From Epinephelus fuscoguttatus (Eukaryota; Chordata; Actinopteri; Perciformes; Serranidae), in NCBI RefSeq assembly GCF_011397635.1, contig NC_064761.1:42682143-42746142 (forward strand): 64,000 nucleotides of DNA. Direction: 5' to 3'. The notes under the pieces are model-generated. The model was not told where the DNA came from. It did not search any database and saw nothing but the letters and a program-made list of their open reading frames with translations. The position numbers were made by a program, and so were the translations under genes. This document shows, piece by piece, positions 1-12,145 of the stretch (positions are counted from its first letter, which is position 1; every line of letters starts with the position of its first letter).

Positions 1-1170
1 TATGTAAGCTTGTCTCTCTGCCTGCTGTATCAAACCACCATGCCAGAACAAGCCAGGTGAGATGCAGGGAGAATTATTTATGATCTTGTTATTGGTATCT
101 CACCGCCAAGTTGCTCAATATTAATAGCCGATGCTTCCCTTCGTGGCTGCGTGTGAGAGAGCAGCAGGGACAGAATTATGATGTCTCAGTTAAATGTAAA
201 ATACAAATCAATAAAAATCCCTCCCAGGATTTGGTTTCGTGCATGACACAGCTATGAAGCAACAGAGAGGTCAGATGGACACGAGTCAGAGGGGAGAGAG
301 AAGCTGCAGATTGGATGGTTAGAAAAAGAAAAATGCAGCTATGTTAGCAATGCTTTTCAAGACTAAGATCTGAAGGCAGATCTGAGGACTTCCTTTATGA
401 ATCTGGTTGCATGCGACGTGACAGAGAGAGATCTTTGTTGTCAAGTCAGCACCGCCGGCAGAGAAGATGTACTCAAAGCAGTACAGAAACTATGAAGTGC
501 GTGCATACCTGAATCCATTTGTATATATGTATTTGTGTCAGTGTGTGCGTCTTTGCGTTGTGTTTGTTTTATTAGGACAGTTGTCGCTCTCGGCAACAAG
601 CATGTGGATGTGTAGGTGGCACTGGATTTATCTCCTTCGCTCTCTTTCACTCTCTGTCAGAGTCGCTTCTCGTGCCTGTTGCTTTGCAGTGTGGCAGCAG
701 AGGAGAGGAGACGCCTCTGTAAATGTTTACCGTACGAGAGTTTGTTAAAGATGTGACCGGAGAGTGATAAACAGAAAACATCTGGACACAGACCCAACAT
801 CTGCTGCCTTGAGGGAGGTGGATGGGGCGAGCAAGGCCACAGGAGAAACACTGAGGGGAAGGAAGGGAAGAGCGAAGGAAAACAAAGTGGGAGGAGAAGA
901 AAAGAGATGGGGATAAGAAAAGTGGGAACAGAGAGCTGAAGCCTGCAAAAATCAACTGATGCTAATCCCTTGACAATGGAATCTTTTAACACTCTGCTGA
1001 AAGGGCTGCAGATTTTCCCCCTCTCCATCTCTTCCTCACTCCTTCTCTGTCTTCCTCTCTTTCTCATAGACAACAGCAGAAAAGCTGGATGTCCAGCGCC
1101 AACTACAAGGGTGGGTCATGTAGAGGAGGAAAAGCAAAGCCAACGAGGAGCAGATGTTCAAAAACACACA

Positions 1171-1225
<55 letters not shown>

Positions 1226-4049
1226 GCGCAAACACTCATTTGGAGAACAGTTCCTGTCCTAGAATTGAGACCACGACCACACCCCTTCTACACACACACT
1301 CACACATGTCAAAAAGAGAAGTTGGGGAACACACAAAACACAGAAAAGCATCCTCCCAGCAAGACTTTGCAGAAACTGAACTATTCCTCCAGTAGCTTTT
1401 GCACTTTTTATGGCCTTCCTGAAATCCCAGAACATGTGTGCATGTGTGTTTCAGTCTGATCCATAATCATCAGAGGAAACAGCTGCATGGACCTGTGTGG
1501 GTTGAAAGGGGCGGGGTTGTCAGATAACCTCTGACTTCTCAGACAGGAAGCTTGGAGAGAGCCTCAGGAAGTTGCTCTCAGGACCGACACACAAAGCGGA
1601 GCTTGCATGTACAGCAGCGGGGAAAATAAACACAGCTTTCAGGTGCACAAGCACAATGACTCAAGTGTATGCATCAGCGCCTTTTTGCTTATTTCTCACA
1701 ACATGGCATGGTGCATGTGAAAGTTTGTGCATTGGGAGCATGACAAAACCGCGTAATAACATGGTGTGTATTTAATACGTGCTAATGTAACACCTGAACA
1801 GCTTTTGCAGAACCTTCACAAACAAAGTCATCAATCAATCTGTCAGCAGCCCATCAAACTATTTGCTCTGTATGTTCCCAAACTCTTGAGCAGTTCTTTC
1901 TATAATAAAAAAAAAAAAAAAAAAAACACCTCGGGCTAGAGGAGAAGAAACTGGCACTGTGCCTCCTTTTCAGAGCCTCTGCACAGAAAAGGAAGCAGCC
2001 TGAGTAGTTTCATTGTGAGTCCTTCCTGCTGCTCTTGAAAGGCAGAACTCGTGCTCCACTGAGGCCTGTCCTCGTGTCAGGGATTTGTTTACATCAGTCA
2101 CTTACAGCGTATATCCAACATGGCACAGCTGAAAAGCAGGTTGGCAGAGTGGCACTCAAAAGTGGCAAATGGCTGTGAAATGCCTCTGTGATGGTCTATT
2201 GTCCAAACAGGTTAGCCTCCTGGGTAGCAGTGCAATCCTCACGTGTTTTATGTTCTTCATGTGCAATATCTAAATGTCACTGTCAACATATAATACATAA
2301 ACTTGACTTGACTTGGTTGTAATTTCTGCTATTGGTGCGAGCGTGTAACTGTTGCTACAAAATAAAGCACACTCAACAGAAACAGCAGGCCTTCGAGGCC
2401 GCTGTATGCGTGTCATGCAGCTCTTTCGATCTGCGAATTTCACATTATGGTTGAAAGAGAGAGGACGGCGCCATCTCCGAGGCTACACTGGTTTCACTTC
2501 TGTGCTGTGCAAAACCACACATACAAATTTGTCCCCCTTCACAAAACCACGTCGATGCACACACACACAGATACACGGCTGAGGGCGGACGCACGTCAAA
2601 AGCACAGAGTGGAATCCTACTCCACTATAACGTCACGCGCCCACTTTTACCCGGCATGGCACCCAGACAGACAAAGACAGTGGGGGCGTTTGTGATGAGC
2701 TGAATGAAAGTGTGTGAGTGTCTGAGAGCTCCTACATCGACTGACAGTGACGTCTGTCCATTCTCTCCACCTCCATCTCTCTCTCCATTTCTCCGTCCCA
2801 CACGTTAGACAGAGAGAGCACAATGGGCAGAAGCAAAGCTGAAATTTAAGACAAATATGTTTAAAACGCAATAATGAAAAGGGAGTCATTCAGTTCCAAT
2901 ATAATCACTGCCAGACCCAGGGGAGTAAGACACAGCTGTGTTATCATAGGTGTCTCTATCCAGCCTGTCACAGACTCACAGTCTGACACACATATATGCA
3001 CAATGGGTAATTAGTGCCAGTTGGCCCACTCATTTATCGCTATTACGCCAAAACGACTTCCTCTGCTGCCCGTTTGAATGCACATCAGTCTGGAAATGTC
3101 ATTTAAATATGTGGGCTTGACAGGCCCGACACAATTAAGCAATTAAAGTACATTTATCAATCAGGTGCATTTCACTTAAGGCTACTGGCTTTAATTTGTT
3201 CACAAATAAGAGCTGAAAAGTCCTGACAAACACAAGTACACCATTTATTTCATACACCTGCAACTTAGACAGCTCATTTAATCTGCTCTGGTTGGACAGA
3301 AAGGATGTGGCATTTATATCGATGCTTCCGAGACTTGATTTTAAAGTGTATTTAGAGAACAAAAAGGTTAAAGACAACCTTGTTGTTGCTGTTTCACTAT
3401 TTGTTGTGTACCCTTGAGGTGTAACCAGCATGTAGCATACATTTTCTTCATCATAAATCCATCTGAAGAACATTTTGAATCCCACATTGTTAGCATTCAT
3501 GTGCACTTGCTAGCATTCTTCTTCTTCCCTGCCTCTGTTGGTGTGTTTCAGTGTATCTTGGCATCTTATCAACACATGTAGATCACTGGAATAGTGTAAA
3601 ACTATTGGCAGGAATGTCATAAGGTGTCGCCCACATATACAATACATGCGAGTCCTGGTGAACAAGACAAACAAAACAGGATCCAACCTATAAAAAACTT
3701 CTCTATAGTGCCAGTGGTAAGCCCATCCAAGATTTCACAGGCACTTCTTTGGATGGTCTTTTTTTTCAGGTGTTTCGCGCAGTGCTGAAGGACTGTCTCC
3801 ATGAGCCACTCTCCTCCTGCTCTTTCTGTCAGTTAAACAATCCCAACAATCTCACACCAACACCAAAACGGCTCAACTCTGTCGCTAAACACACTGATAA
3901 CCACTTTTTAAAAAGACTATTTATGGTTAAGTTACAGTGATTGGATAATATTACAAGTTTGTGCGGAATTCATGGGGATTCGCTGAATTTGCCTTAATTG
4001 TTGTGATCACAACAACCCCTCAGGACGGATGAGTTCCTAAAAACCGTTA
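1..4049. other. Intergenic, no gene seen
   Basis: No open frame here looks like a known protein or is backed by splice sites. The stretch holds a CA microsatellite at 1172-1223, a poly-A run near 1904-1926 and purine-rich segments around 830-930. The segment 2880-3150 lacks simple repeats and contains several AT-rich homeodomain-type cores, so it could be conserved non-coding DNA, but that cannot be judged from one genome. Confidence 0.6.
1172..1223. repeat. (CA)n microsatellite
   Basis: About 26 uninterrupted CA units. All long His/Thr-rich or Cys/Val-rich reading frames over this site are artefacts of the dinucleotide repeat. Confidence 0.97.
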
Positions 4050-4534
4050 GGGTGCTTTCACACCTGCCCTGTTTGGATCGGTTCAATCAAACTCAAGTTC
4101 ATTTCCCCCTCAAGTGTGGTTTGTTTGGGCAGGTGTGAACACACATTTGGTTCCTCACCAAAACAACCGAACCAAGACCTTCTTGAAGAGATGGCACATC
4201 CAATGCATCAAAACATTGTTTTCTAGTTGGAGCCGCGCCTCGTTTTCAAACTGTATGCTTTGACTAAAATGAACAATGACAGCAATATAGTCCACGATGA
4301 GCAGCGCTAAAATCAACCTGCGTAGTTGTCCCTCCATTGTGACATTAGAAAGTGTCACATTTATCTTGCAAGTGTACTCTTCTTCAACGTTTGCTTTACT
4401 TCCTGGGTTTTTCCCACATGGAAATTCTGACCAATCAAGAGCAGCTTTCTCACACAAGGCATTTGATCTGGTCCGCTTGTGAATGCTGCCGTGATTCGGA
4501 CCAAAGCAAGTGAACTCTAGGTCTGAGAGCGCCC
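4050..4534. mobile_element. Short non-autonomous DNA transposon (GGGTGCTTTCACACC ends)
   Basis: The left end reads GGGTGCTTTCACACC. The right end, read on the other strand, is GGGCGCTCTCAGACC, so the two form an imperfect inverted repeat about 485 bp apart. The left arm carries further internal inverted GGTTCGGTT/AACCGAACC-type words around 4080-4170. No transposase frame is present. The ends resemble a MITE common in fish genomes, possibly of the PIF/Harbinger group. I could not fix the target duplication with certainty. Confidence 0.55.
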
Positions 4535-6352
4535 TGAGTTAACTGCCTTTAGCTTCATTTTTACTGTACGGCCGTGAGTGCAGTATCGATCTTCTCATCT
4601 AAGTCTCAGCAAGAAAGTGTGTAAAGGTATTTCCCAAAATGTGAAACTATTGCTTTTAATGGCTTACAGTTGCAAAGGGAAACATGAAGAGACAGGGGGA
4701 CCAACAGTTTTTTAAATTATTTGCAGACCAGATAGATCCAGAAGTAAAGTTAAAGACGTGATATGTCTTCACAATCACCTTTGCGTGCAGAAACCAGGGA
4801 AACGACCAGGGTTGTGCAGAACCACTGAGGAATCCGTTACCCAAGATTAACATGGTTGTTGACCTGGATTCAAAGAGAAGGAAACAAAAAGAGAGAAACA
4901 GAGACCTCGGGACATTCATTATTAAAAACAGCCTGCTAAGATGCATGACGACACCTGATAAAAAGACTGAGGAGACAGGAGAGGCGGTTCTGAAGAACAG
5001 AGAGTCAATGAGAGGAGAGAGGAAGAAGCGAGATAGTGGGTCAGCCTGGCCGAACGCTGACCTCAGGTAACCTGGGTATGTGTGGGCTGCAGGACGACTT
5101 TCTACTGTCTGCCAACACACATATCTTGAGTGAAAACAGAACTTTCATTATCTGCATCTCCATGTGACTGAAGAGTTCGTAGTATTAGTATTATTGTTAG
5201 TGTTAGCATTAGTGTCGCTATTAGTTATAGTAGCACTATTGTTGTGTGGCATGCCGTAATTAGTATCACTGAGGTTTCTTTATTCATCATGGCATGAGGA
5301 ACAATGTCATTAGTCATCAAACAGTATTGATCCAACGCTTCCTGGTGGTGTATTAACAAAACATTTGTCATTCTCTTTGTTGACTCTGAATTCTGAACGT
5401 TTGTATTTTAAAGGTATACCGTGCAGGAATTGTTGGCTACTGTTTGTAAACTGTATTGCCAGAGAAAGTGAAAGCCAACTGCTTCGTGTTTCGCCTGCTA
5501 TATTTGTGTTTTTCAGTACTGTGTCTGCAACTTTCATAGCTTCCTCTTTGATGCATGCTTTTTACAGTCTGGCACCTTGTTGCCACCTTTTTATAAAGTC
5601 CCGACCACACCTGCAAGTGTGCCCAGCGTAAAATTTAGAAAATGCGGGCAGAGGGCAAAGGCTTTTGCAGATAAATACCCCACCACACACTTTTAGAGGG
5701 TCATAAATGATGATGATGGGGAATTGCCTTTCGTGAGTCTTTTTTTTTTTTTAAGAAACTTCTACAAAGTGTATCTTTAGATATTGTGATGTTATGTAAA
5801 AAATTTGTCCATGTATGAAAGTGATGGTCCAATTCTTTCAGTGCTGAACAGCAGACAACTCGGTTGCCAAAGTCAATAACAGCTCCCTGGTGATGGAGAA
5901 AAGAAGGATTGACTTAAGAACATGTGTTCATATTTTAATGTACATCACCAGAGTTTCTACAGCTGCTTGTAATCTCTCTGACACAGGTGAGCAATCAAAG
6001 TGTTTCTCAAGGATACTTTATTTTAGGGAGTACCAGGTATAAAACCTGCAGGCCTTCCAGGGTGGCCTGTCTCATCTGTGTCTCACCCTTCAGCCGCACA
6101 AAGACATGCAGAATGCTCTTGGGAACCGTCTTCAGAATCCCACAAAACCCACTGGGAACCAAGGCAGTGCACATCAACTTCCCAGAGAGGTTATTCATCA
6201 GGCCTGCATACCTAATTCAAGCATACAAATATATCTGGGCCTTCTGGTCGGACCACCTGACCTTCGACGCCATAGTAATGGTCTGCCTGACAGAGCCAAA
6301 ACACACAGCCTGAGCAGTCCCATGGGCCTGTCTGTGTTTTGTCAAACATGCA

Positions 6353-6355
<3 letters not shown>

Positions 6356-6394
<39 letters not shown>
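6356..6394. repeat. (CA)n microsatellite
   Basis: About 20 CA units followed by further degenerate ACAC tracts up to about 6470. Confidence 0.95.
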
Positions 6395-6396
<2 letters not shown>

Positions 6397-7446
6397 TTTA
6401 CACACATGTGTACAGGGTTAAACAAACACACACATATAAGTACACTAATGCACGTGCACACACACACATTCTCAGTATGTGATAAGAGCCGTAGCCCTTA
6501 ACCTTCTGAGACAGAGGCAGGGCTCTAAGTGCAGACAGGATTCCAAGCGCTCACTCTATCACTCGTGTGTGTTTGCATGTGAAACATGGACAGCATGTGC
6601 ATATATGTGCATGCGCCAGTGTCAGTTTCGGCTGAGACTTTTTTCTATTCCTCTCTGACAAACCAGTCTGACTACACACACCAGACACAAACACACACAC
6701 ACGGCCAAGTGTGCTAAAGCAGAGAGGTGATTTGGGAAAGATTTCTCACGGCCAGAGTGCCCCGAGCTACACTGAGTAAATACAGATTAATGATTGGTTG
6801 AGAGGGCGGAAGTGCATTCCACAGAGTTAGGCACTGATCGCAGCCACCTCAAATAATGTGCATACACACACATAGTACATGCTGCAAGATCGCTATCTCC
6901 TCTAAGAACTTTGTTAGAAATTACAAGTCAAAAATTAATCACTCCCACTGCACTCACTGATTACTCAGAGACACACGAGCTATGGACTTCCACTGATTTA
7001 GGTGAAAAGGTCATCTGCAGTAAAACACAATAAAGATCATAACATTATGAGACACTGTAACATCAGACAAAAACACAGTAGCAAATCAGACACTGTATAC
7101 CTGCACTGATCTCATAAATTCTGCACCCTGAGCAGCTACAGGACACTTAAAAGCTCAGTTTACAACAACAGTCCCGCTGTCTTTCTTGGTAAGTTCAGAC
7201 TTTACCTTTAAGTGATCAATGGGGCAACATTAGAAGCAAAGTCATCTAATAACTAACAATCAGTTGAGATAAGAAAATAGGTTGTGCTTCATTTTGCGTA
7301 TCTGTCTACACACATGTCACATCATGGTGTAAACCCCTTTTAAGATGAATTGTACGAGACAGACCAGATGAGCTGGATGCCTCGCAGAGCTCCACTGCTC
7401 CTGGTTTTCATCAGCATGCAGACTGAACATTGCAACAGCTACTGAC

Positions 7447-7448
<2 letters not shown>

Positions 7449-7514
<66 letters not shown>

Positions 7515-7520
7515 TGTGTG
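7449..7520. repeat. (TG)n microsatellite
   Basis: About 36 TG units with a single TATG interruption near the right end. It is among the longest dinucleotide tracts in the window. Confidence 0.96.
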
Positions 7521-8084
7521 CACAGTAAGTGTGTGCAAGCCTGCACGTAAATCCTCAGGCAGGCACATTCCCAGGCACTACTTGTATATCACTTGTCAGA
7601 AGTTTCAGATTTCACGCTAAAAGAATTGATCGCCTTTCAGCAGCCCAACAATAACTCGGCCAAGTCATAACTTAATCCAGTGATTAACTGAGGATTCACT
7701 GATCACTGATTCAGGTTTGCAAAGCACAAACAGGAAGGAAATGAAAAATGAAATCGAAGCGGCATATCAATTAGGGGAAGTTCTTATCTGTCATTTCAGT
7801 CTTACGGTTCTGAAACTCTGCATTCCACTGGCGTGCATTTATTGCTGTACTTTATGTAGGACATTATTAAGTTAAGTTTTTAAGACTGTCAGAGACAGTG
7901 GAGGGGGAGGTATTTATATCCCGTACTTGAGTAAAAGTGGCGATACCAAAATGTAAAAATACAAATAAAAGTCTTGCAATCAATATTTTATTACAGTAAG
8001 TAAAATGTTATCTGTCAACTGCATTTGTATTACAAGACTTGAAGTTCTCATTGTGTCAAATGGATTGGATTATTTTTCTGCTTA

Positions 8085-8780
8085 AAGGAGCTGTGTGCAA
8101 ATTCAGAATGTGTGTTGTAATCTGAGCTTCTCTGTTAACTGTTGTGAGTCCTTGTGAGAGTGTCCCACTGGCTAGCTAATGCCGCTCTGCACTGCACTCA
8201 TATGACAGTTACTGCTGATATTGGGATGGCATTGCTGCAGACGTGAAGCGCCGGTTCACCCCAGGAAACAAGGTTTGCTCTGTCAGCACTGTTGCCATTG
8301 TTAGCGCTGTTCATAAGGTTAGCGCTGTTAGCTGCTAGCCACCTCCGTGTTGAGAACTGGGCACAGACAATCCCGCCCCACACTCTGAAGGCCTAAACAC
8401 ACTAGCATCGAACACTGCTCATAAAAAAATATGCCCCTATTATTTTCAATGTACAACCCCACACTGGTCGCAACAAGACACACGTCGGCACTCCTGGACA
8501 GCCTCGCTGCCCCTGGAATTAAATGAAGTCCCCCCCTCACTCTCTGCTTGTACATACCAGCTCCTATGGCAGCTCGACTCCTCTCCTCACTACTGATGCA
8601 TACAGAGCAGTCTATTGCCGTTTCTGTGTCTAACGTGTGACAAAGAATGAACGAGGAGAGACTCACAACCCACAATCCCGTCATTATAAAGACAATGGCC
8701 CACCTGGTGAGTGATAGCTCTGGAGACTGGCTCTCCAGGTGAGAAATCAAGTTTAATTAGTGGCTGTCCACACATGATTT
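8085..8780. repeat. Probable interspersed repeat of GTTAGC-rich type
   Basis: The segment begins with AAAGGAGCTGTGTGCAAAT, a start familiar from fish repeats, and has GTTAGCGCTGTT-type words at 8299-8335. No second copy lies in this window and no inverted ends were found, so the limits are approximate. Open frames across it are not protein-like. Confidence 0.35.
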
Positions 8781-8847
8781 TAAGCTAATGCCGAGGTACG
8801 GATCTTTCAGTAAAAGTAGTAATAACCTTTTGTGGTCGTCTGTTGAC

Positions 8848-10187
8848 CATAGATATACATACATAGATGCCGCACCCTGCCTTGTGGGCTGCGTCAATAC
8901 CGCCGCCATCTTGCCTAGGTGCTCTGACCGGTTCAGACCCGTGTCAGACTCGGCAAAAATGCCACATTTTTGCTCTGCATTTGGGTGTACGAATGACAGA
9001 AGTGTTAAAACCAAGCAGAAGGGAATAACAATCCACAGGTAAGAAGTTGTTTTACAATATTTTACTGTTACGAACATGTTTAATGAGATATATATCTCAA
9101 AAAGTGATCCTTCTTTTAAGCTAATCAAGTAAAGTAACCTAATGCCAAATTAAGCTAACGCTATGTCACACAACTTAATGAAAAAAGGTTAACATTTATA
9201 TAATATTACTTATAAAATTATGATGCTTTGTCAAACAGCTATGTTGGTGTATGTGTTATTCCAAATTGTCAACTATCTGTTTCATGGCACCAACGTGACA
9301 TAACACAATATAACGATAGTAGTTAACGTGTGGCCTGAATTGTAACTACAAATTATGTGGAACTGCGTTTTTCTGACACACTTATTTTGTGTGTAGTTTC
9401 CCAAAAAACACAGATAGCAGACGGGCATGGGTAGCAGCAGTGAGGAGAAAGAACTTTGTCCCGAGTGACTCCTCAGTCATCTGCAGCTGTCACTTCAGAC
9501 TGTCTGTTTAAGTTTACGGAGGGACTCCCTCTGTATTATATTTTTGTAAATATGAGCTAATAATGTAAACAGTTCTGTGTCCAGGCTCCCATGAGCACTG
9601 TGGTGTTATACATATGAGATTAAAGCAAAATTCTGTGTAAACATGCAGCTCTAAGTCATTTATTTTCACTTGTACAAAACCAACATTTGTTAATCAGAAT
9701 GTGTAACTACACTGCAGCTCGGCACAACCCTGCTGATACACTATTTTTTGCACTTTGTGTGAAATGTGAATAAACATTTACAGTCAAAATTAATAATTAA
9801 ATGACATCATGGTGGGCATTGTACATCTAGTAAGAAAAAAGAATATTTATTACATGGGGAAAGTTTAGTTTAAATGTGTTGTAGAACTATTACTGTTACT
9901 TTATCTACATCAGATCAAATATTTTGGTATGAAAAGCTGCATTTTTTATTTAACCAAGTATCCTGTATCATAACTACATGTCTGACGATTGTAACAAACC
10001 AAACCGCATGAAAATCGGTTGAGAATTCAGCGAGTAATGATGATTTTAATCATAAATAGTCTCCCGCCTCAATAGACATACATGCATTACGCAGCGCGGC
10101 TCCGCCTGGGCAAGATGGCGGCTGCGTTGACGTATCACTCCAATGAGGAGCGCCGTTGAATGCGGCATCTACGTATATATATCAACG
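8848..10187 (+). mobile_element. THAP-encoding short DNA transposon
   Basis: A 1.34-kb segment is bounded by imperfect inverted ends. The left starts CATAGATATACATACATAG; the right, read on the minus strand, starts CGTTGATATATATACGTAG, and both continue with ATGCCGCA. Both arms then carry a CCGCCATCTTG motif (8903-8913 and, inverted, 10111-10121). The segment is flanked by the exact 10-bp word GTCTGTTGAC at 8838-8847 and 10188-10197, an apparent target duplication. If the TIR instead begins two bases out (ACC...), the duplication shrinks to CTGTTG. It encodes only a two-exon THAP zinc finger and no transposase catalytic domain. THAP fingers occur in P-element, Kolobok and ISL2EU transposases; the superfamily is unresolved. 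Confidence 0.75.
8959..9511 (+). CDS. Solo THAP zinc-finger protein, 64 aa, two exons (transposon-borne)
   Basis: Exons are 8959-9038 and 9397-9511, with a GT donor at 9039 and AG acceptor ending at 9396; the spliced frame gives 64 residues. THAP domains are C2CH zinc fingers that bind DNA. The spacing C5-x4-C10-x45-C56-x2-H59 fits the family pattern, and HRSFP (26-29) and W38 sit where THAP domains have their conserved HxFP-like and Trp residues. The ATG follows CGGCAAAA and begins MPHFC, a typical THAP start. The frame ends five residues after the last zinc ligand, so this is almost only the DNA-binding module. Family members normally continue with an AVPTIF-like box and, in transposases, a catalytic domain. 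A poly-A signal AATAAA is at 9769-9774. It may be expressed as a small binding protein that competes with a full transposase, or it may be a deletion relic. Function is inferred from the domain only. Confidence 0.7.
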
Positions 10188-10197
10188 GTCTGTTGAC

Positions 10198-10589
10198 GAG
10201 CTGCAGTGGAACACATCCAGTGTGTGCTAGGGGCAGCACTTTGTGGCACGGTTGTGTTTTCAGCTTGAATCATAGACATACACAACTCTAAGCTGCATTT
10301 TTTAATTGGTCAAGATGGAGCTAATTTCAACTACTTAAACTGTTTGGTAGTTGTTGTTTTTTATCTCTAGCAAGTTTTGTATGAATATCATATTTCATTA
10401 TGCTTATATTTTGTATGAACAATCTGCACACATAACTTGTAACAATAGCTTTCAAATAAATTTCACAATGTCTGCACAGAGACCATCATCCTAAAAAGAG
10501 TGACGGCATCAATCATCTCTGCAACACAACATTATTTGGAGGACTTGTTGTTTGCACAATATGTATAAAGCAGCTCCAAACAGAAATGC
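10198..10589. other. Intergenic, no gene seen
   Basis: Lies between the THAP element and the older repeat. No frame or repeat recognised. Confidence 0.5.
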
Positions 10590-10861
10590 TGTTCTCATGC
10601 ACTGTGTGCTTGCACGTACGAAAGGTTATGCACTACAATTTGTATGTAACCCACGAAATCATTAGCCAGTAATTCATATACGACCCATGAAACTGGGAAG
10701 GCTTAAGCTGATGAAATACATTGACGGCAGTAAAGAAGGAAGTAGGTAAGGGCGGTGGACGGCTCACAGAGCACAGGACTTTCCACTTCAGTACTTTCCC
10801 CCGGGAGACTGGTGTTTGAAACCGTGTGAAATCAAGTGAAGTGATTTTAATTACGTTTTAA

Positions 10862-11996
10862 AGGGAAATTTCGGTTTATTTCAACCTGTCTCCTATCGTC
10901 CTAAATTTGTGACTAGTGACATAAAAATAATAGTTAGCATGTTAGCCATTAGCCTAGATACAGCTGGGGCGCATAGTAGCGTCAGACCTGTTAAAACGTA
11001 AGTGAACGGGCAACCTTCAAGTGCAAAGTTAGTCCACTAAACAAGCTTTTTTTCCACAAAGACCGCCTCATATCGTTAGGATAAATGTCAGAGAACATAT
11101 AGAAAACCACATGTAAACGTGTTGTCTTACCTTACCGGTGTGCTGCCATGTTTGTTTACCATCTAGCTCTGCTTTCCAAAGCGCAGCTGAAATATTTCTT
11201 GCGAGCTCTAGATAAAGCCCAGCTGGATACTACTCCAGGTGGAGGTGTCTCGTCCTCGGTCACATCCAGACCTTGAAAATAAGGCTGCAACCGGTCCCAT
11301 TCCTTGCAACAGAGGCATTCCTCTTCTGTGGGCACTGGGGCACAGCATTCACAGGTACACCACCAATCTCCAGAGCTACGCAGCCTTGCAGCAGCCATTC
11401 CTCCTCTCTCGTCCTCTACCTGTTGCCTCTCTCTCTCCTCCTCCGTTCTTCAGTTTCACGAAGCTCTTCACAGTGTATTCTGGCTCAAATAAATAAGGGC
11501 GGCCATCAAACTCTGCAAATCAAATTCCTCCTCCACAAAGTCGAAGTCTGGCAAAAAGTCAGCCATTATTCTATAAATCTTTCATAAAATAAATGAATGA
11601 ACTTTTCAGGCTACTGTCCGGTTCTGCCTTCCAGCTGTTGCTGCTTGTTCTCGCGAGATTTCAGGCACGCTTTGGAAAGCAGAACTAAATGGTAAACAAA
11701 CATGGCAGCACACCAGTAAGGTAAGACAACACGTTTACATGTCGTTTTCTATATGTTCTCTGACATTTATCCTAACGATATGAGGCGGTCTTTGTGGTAA
11801 AAAAGCTTGTTTAGTGGACTAACTTTGCACTTGAAGGTTGCCCATTCACTTACGTTTTAACAGGTCTGACGCTACTATGCGCCCTGGCTATATCTAGGCT
11901 AACGGCTAACATGCTAATTATTATTTTTATGTCACTAGTCACTTGAAACAAATTTAGGACGATAGGAGACAGGTTGAAATAAACCGAAATTTCCCT
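10862..11996 (-). mobile_element. TTAA-flanked transposon with ~345-bp inverted ends (Kolobok/piggyBac-like)
   Basis: TTAA occurs at 10858-10861 and 11997-12000, directly outside ends that read AGGGAAATTTCGGTTTATTT inward from both sides. The inverted arms run about 10862-11206 and 11650-11996 and are nearly identical; the left arm lacks about 6 bp next to CTAAATTTGT. A third left arm of the same family begins at 63663, again after TTAA. TTAA target duplication is the rule for Kolobok and piggyBac transposons. The 440-bp core holds a degenerate minus-strand sequence like the P2X7 receptor tail and no transposase, so the element is non-autonomous. Confidence 0.8.
11156..11560 (-). pseudogene. 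P2X7 intracellular-domain-like remnant inside the transposon
   Basis: The minus strand has an 80-codon frame (11398 down to 11156) with WWCTCECC (12-19), PVPTEEE (21-27) and CLCCKEWDRL (28-37). The spacing of clustered Cys with Pro-Thr-Glu resembles the cysteine-rich, zinc-binding intracellular 'ballast' tail of P2X7 receptors, a module that fish genomes also carry in many repeat-linked proteins. Upstream, around 11520-11470, another frame reads DGRPYLFEPEYT, the kind of N-terminal block seen in those proteins. The two pieces are in different frames and a stop lies between them, so the reading frame is broken. The last ~17 codons run into the left inverted arm. No channel domain is present. 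Functional coding is unlikely for this copy. Confidence 0.55.
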
Positions 11997-12145
11997 TTAA
12001 CTATGTTTCTTTTACTAAACCTAACCAATGTAACTTTACTTAAACCTAATCTGTACAACTCCACACTAAGTGACTTTATGTTAAGTATGTAACATCATCC
12101 ACTGGGCGCTAATTTGTTTGATATCATTCAAACAGCTGTGTGAGG

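Larger units (their letters stand above)
4535..8084. other. Intergenic with two long microsatellites
   Basis: Contains a (CA)n tract at 6356-6394, a (TG)n tract at 7449-7520 and a simple TTAGT-rich patch at 5180-5250. The segment 5980-6310 is free of simple repeats and has overlapping open frames on both strands (about 108 and 63 codons). Neither resembles a family I know, so no gene is called. Confidence 0.55.
10590..12145 (+). repeat. Old interspersed repeat split by a later insertion
   Basis: The outer parts, 10590-10857 and 12001-12145, line up with a second copy at about 20130-20520. Shared blocks include a GGAGACTGGTGTTTG-type word, GTGTGAAATCAAG/GTGTGAAACCAAAG, ACTAAACCTAACC, and GCTAATTTGTTTGATATCAT. 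In the 20-kb copy these halves are continuous, so 10862-11996 is an insertion. Confidence 0.65.

Noticed and set aside
970-1459. Open frames of 100-140 codons, His/Thr-rich
   Set aside because: They are produced by the (CA)n tract, with no splice or family support.
3135-3506. 123-codon minus-strand frame with ordinary amino-acid mix
   Set aside because: No motif, no splice sites that extend it, and no recognised family; chance frame in AT-rich DNA is the simpler reading.
5987-6313. Overlapping frames on both strands in a repeat-free block
   Set aside because: Looked somewhat protein-like on the minus strand (6198-6007), but I recognise no family and the frame breaks upstream.
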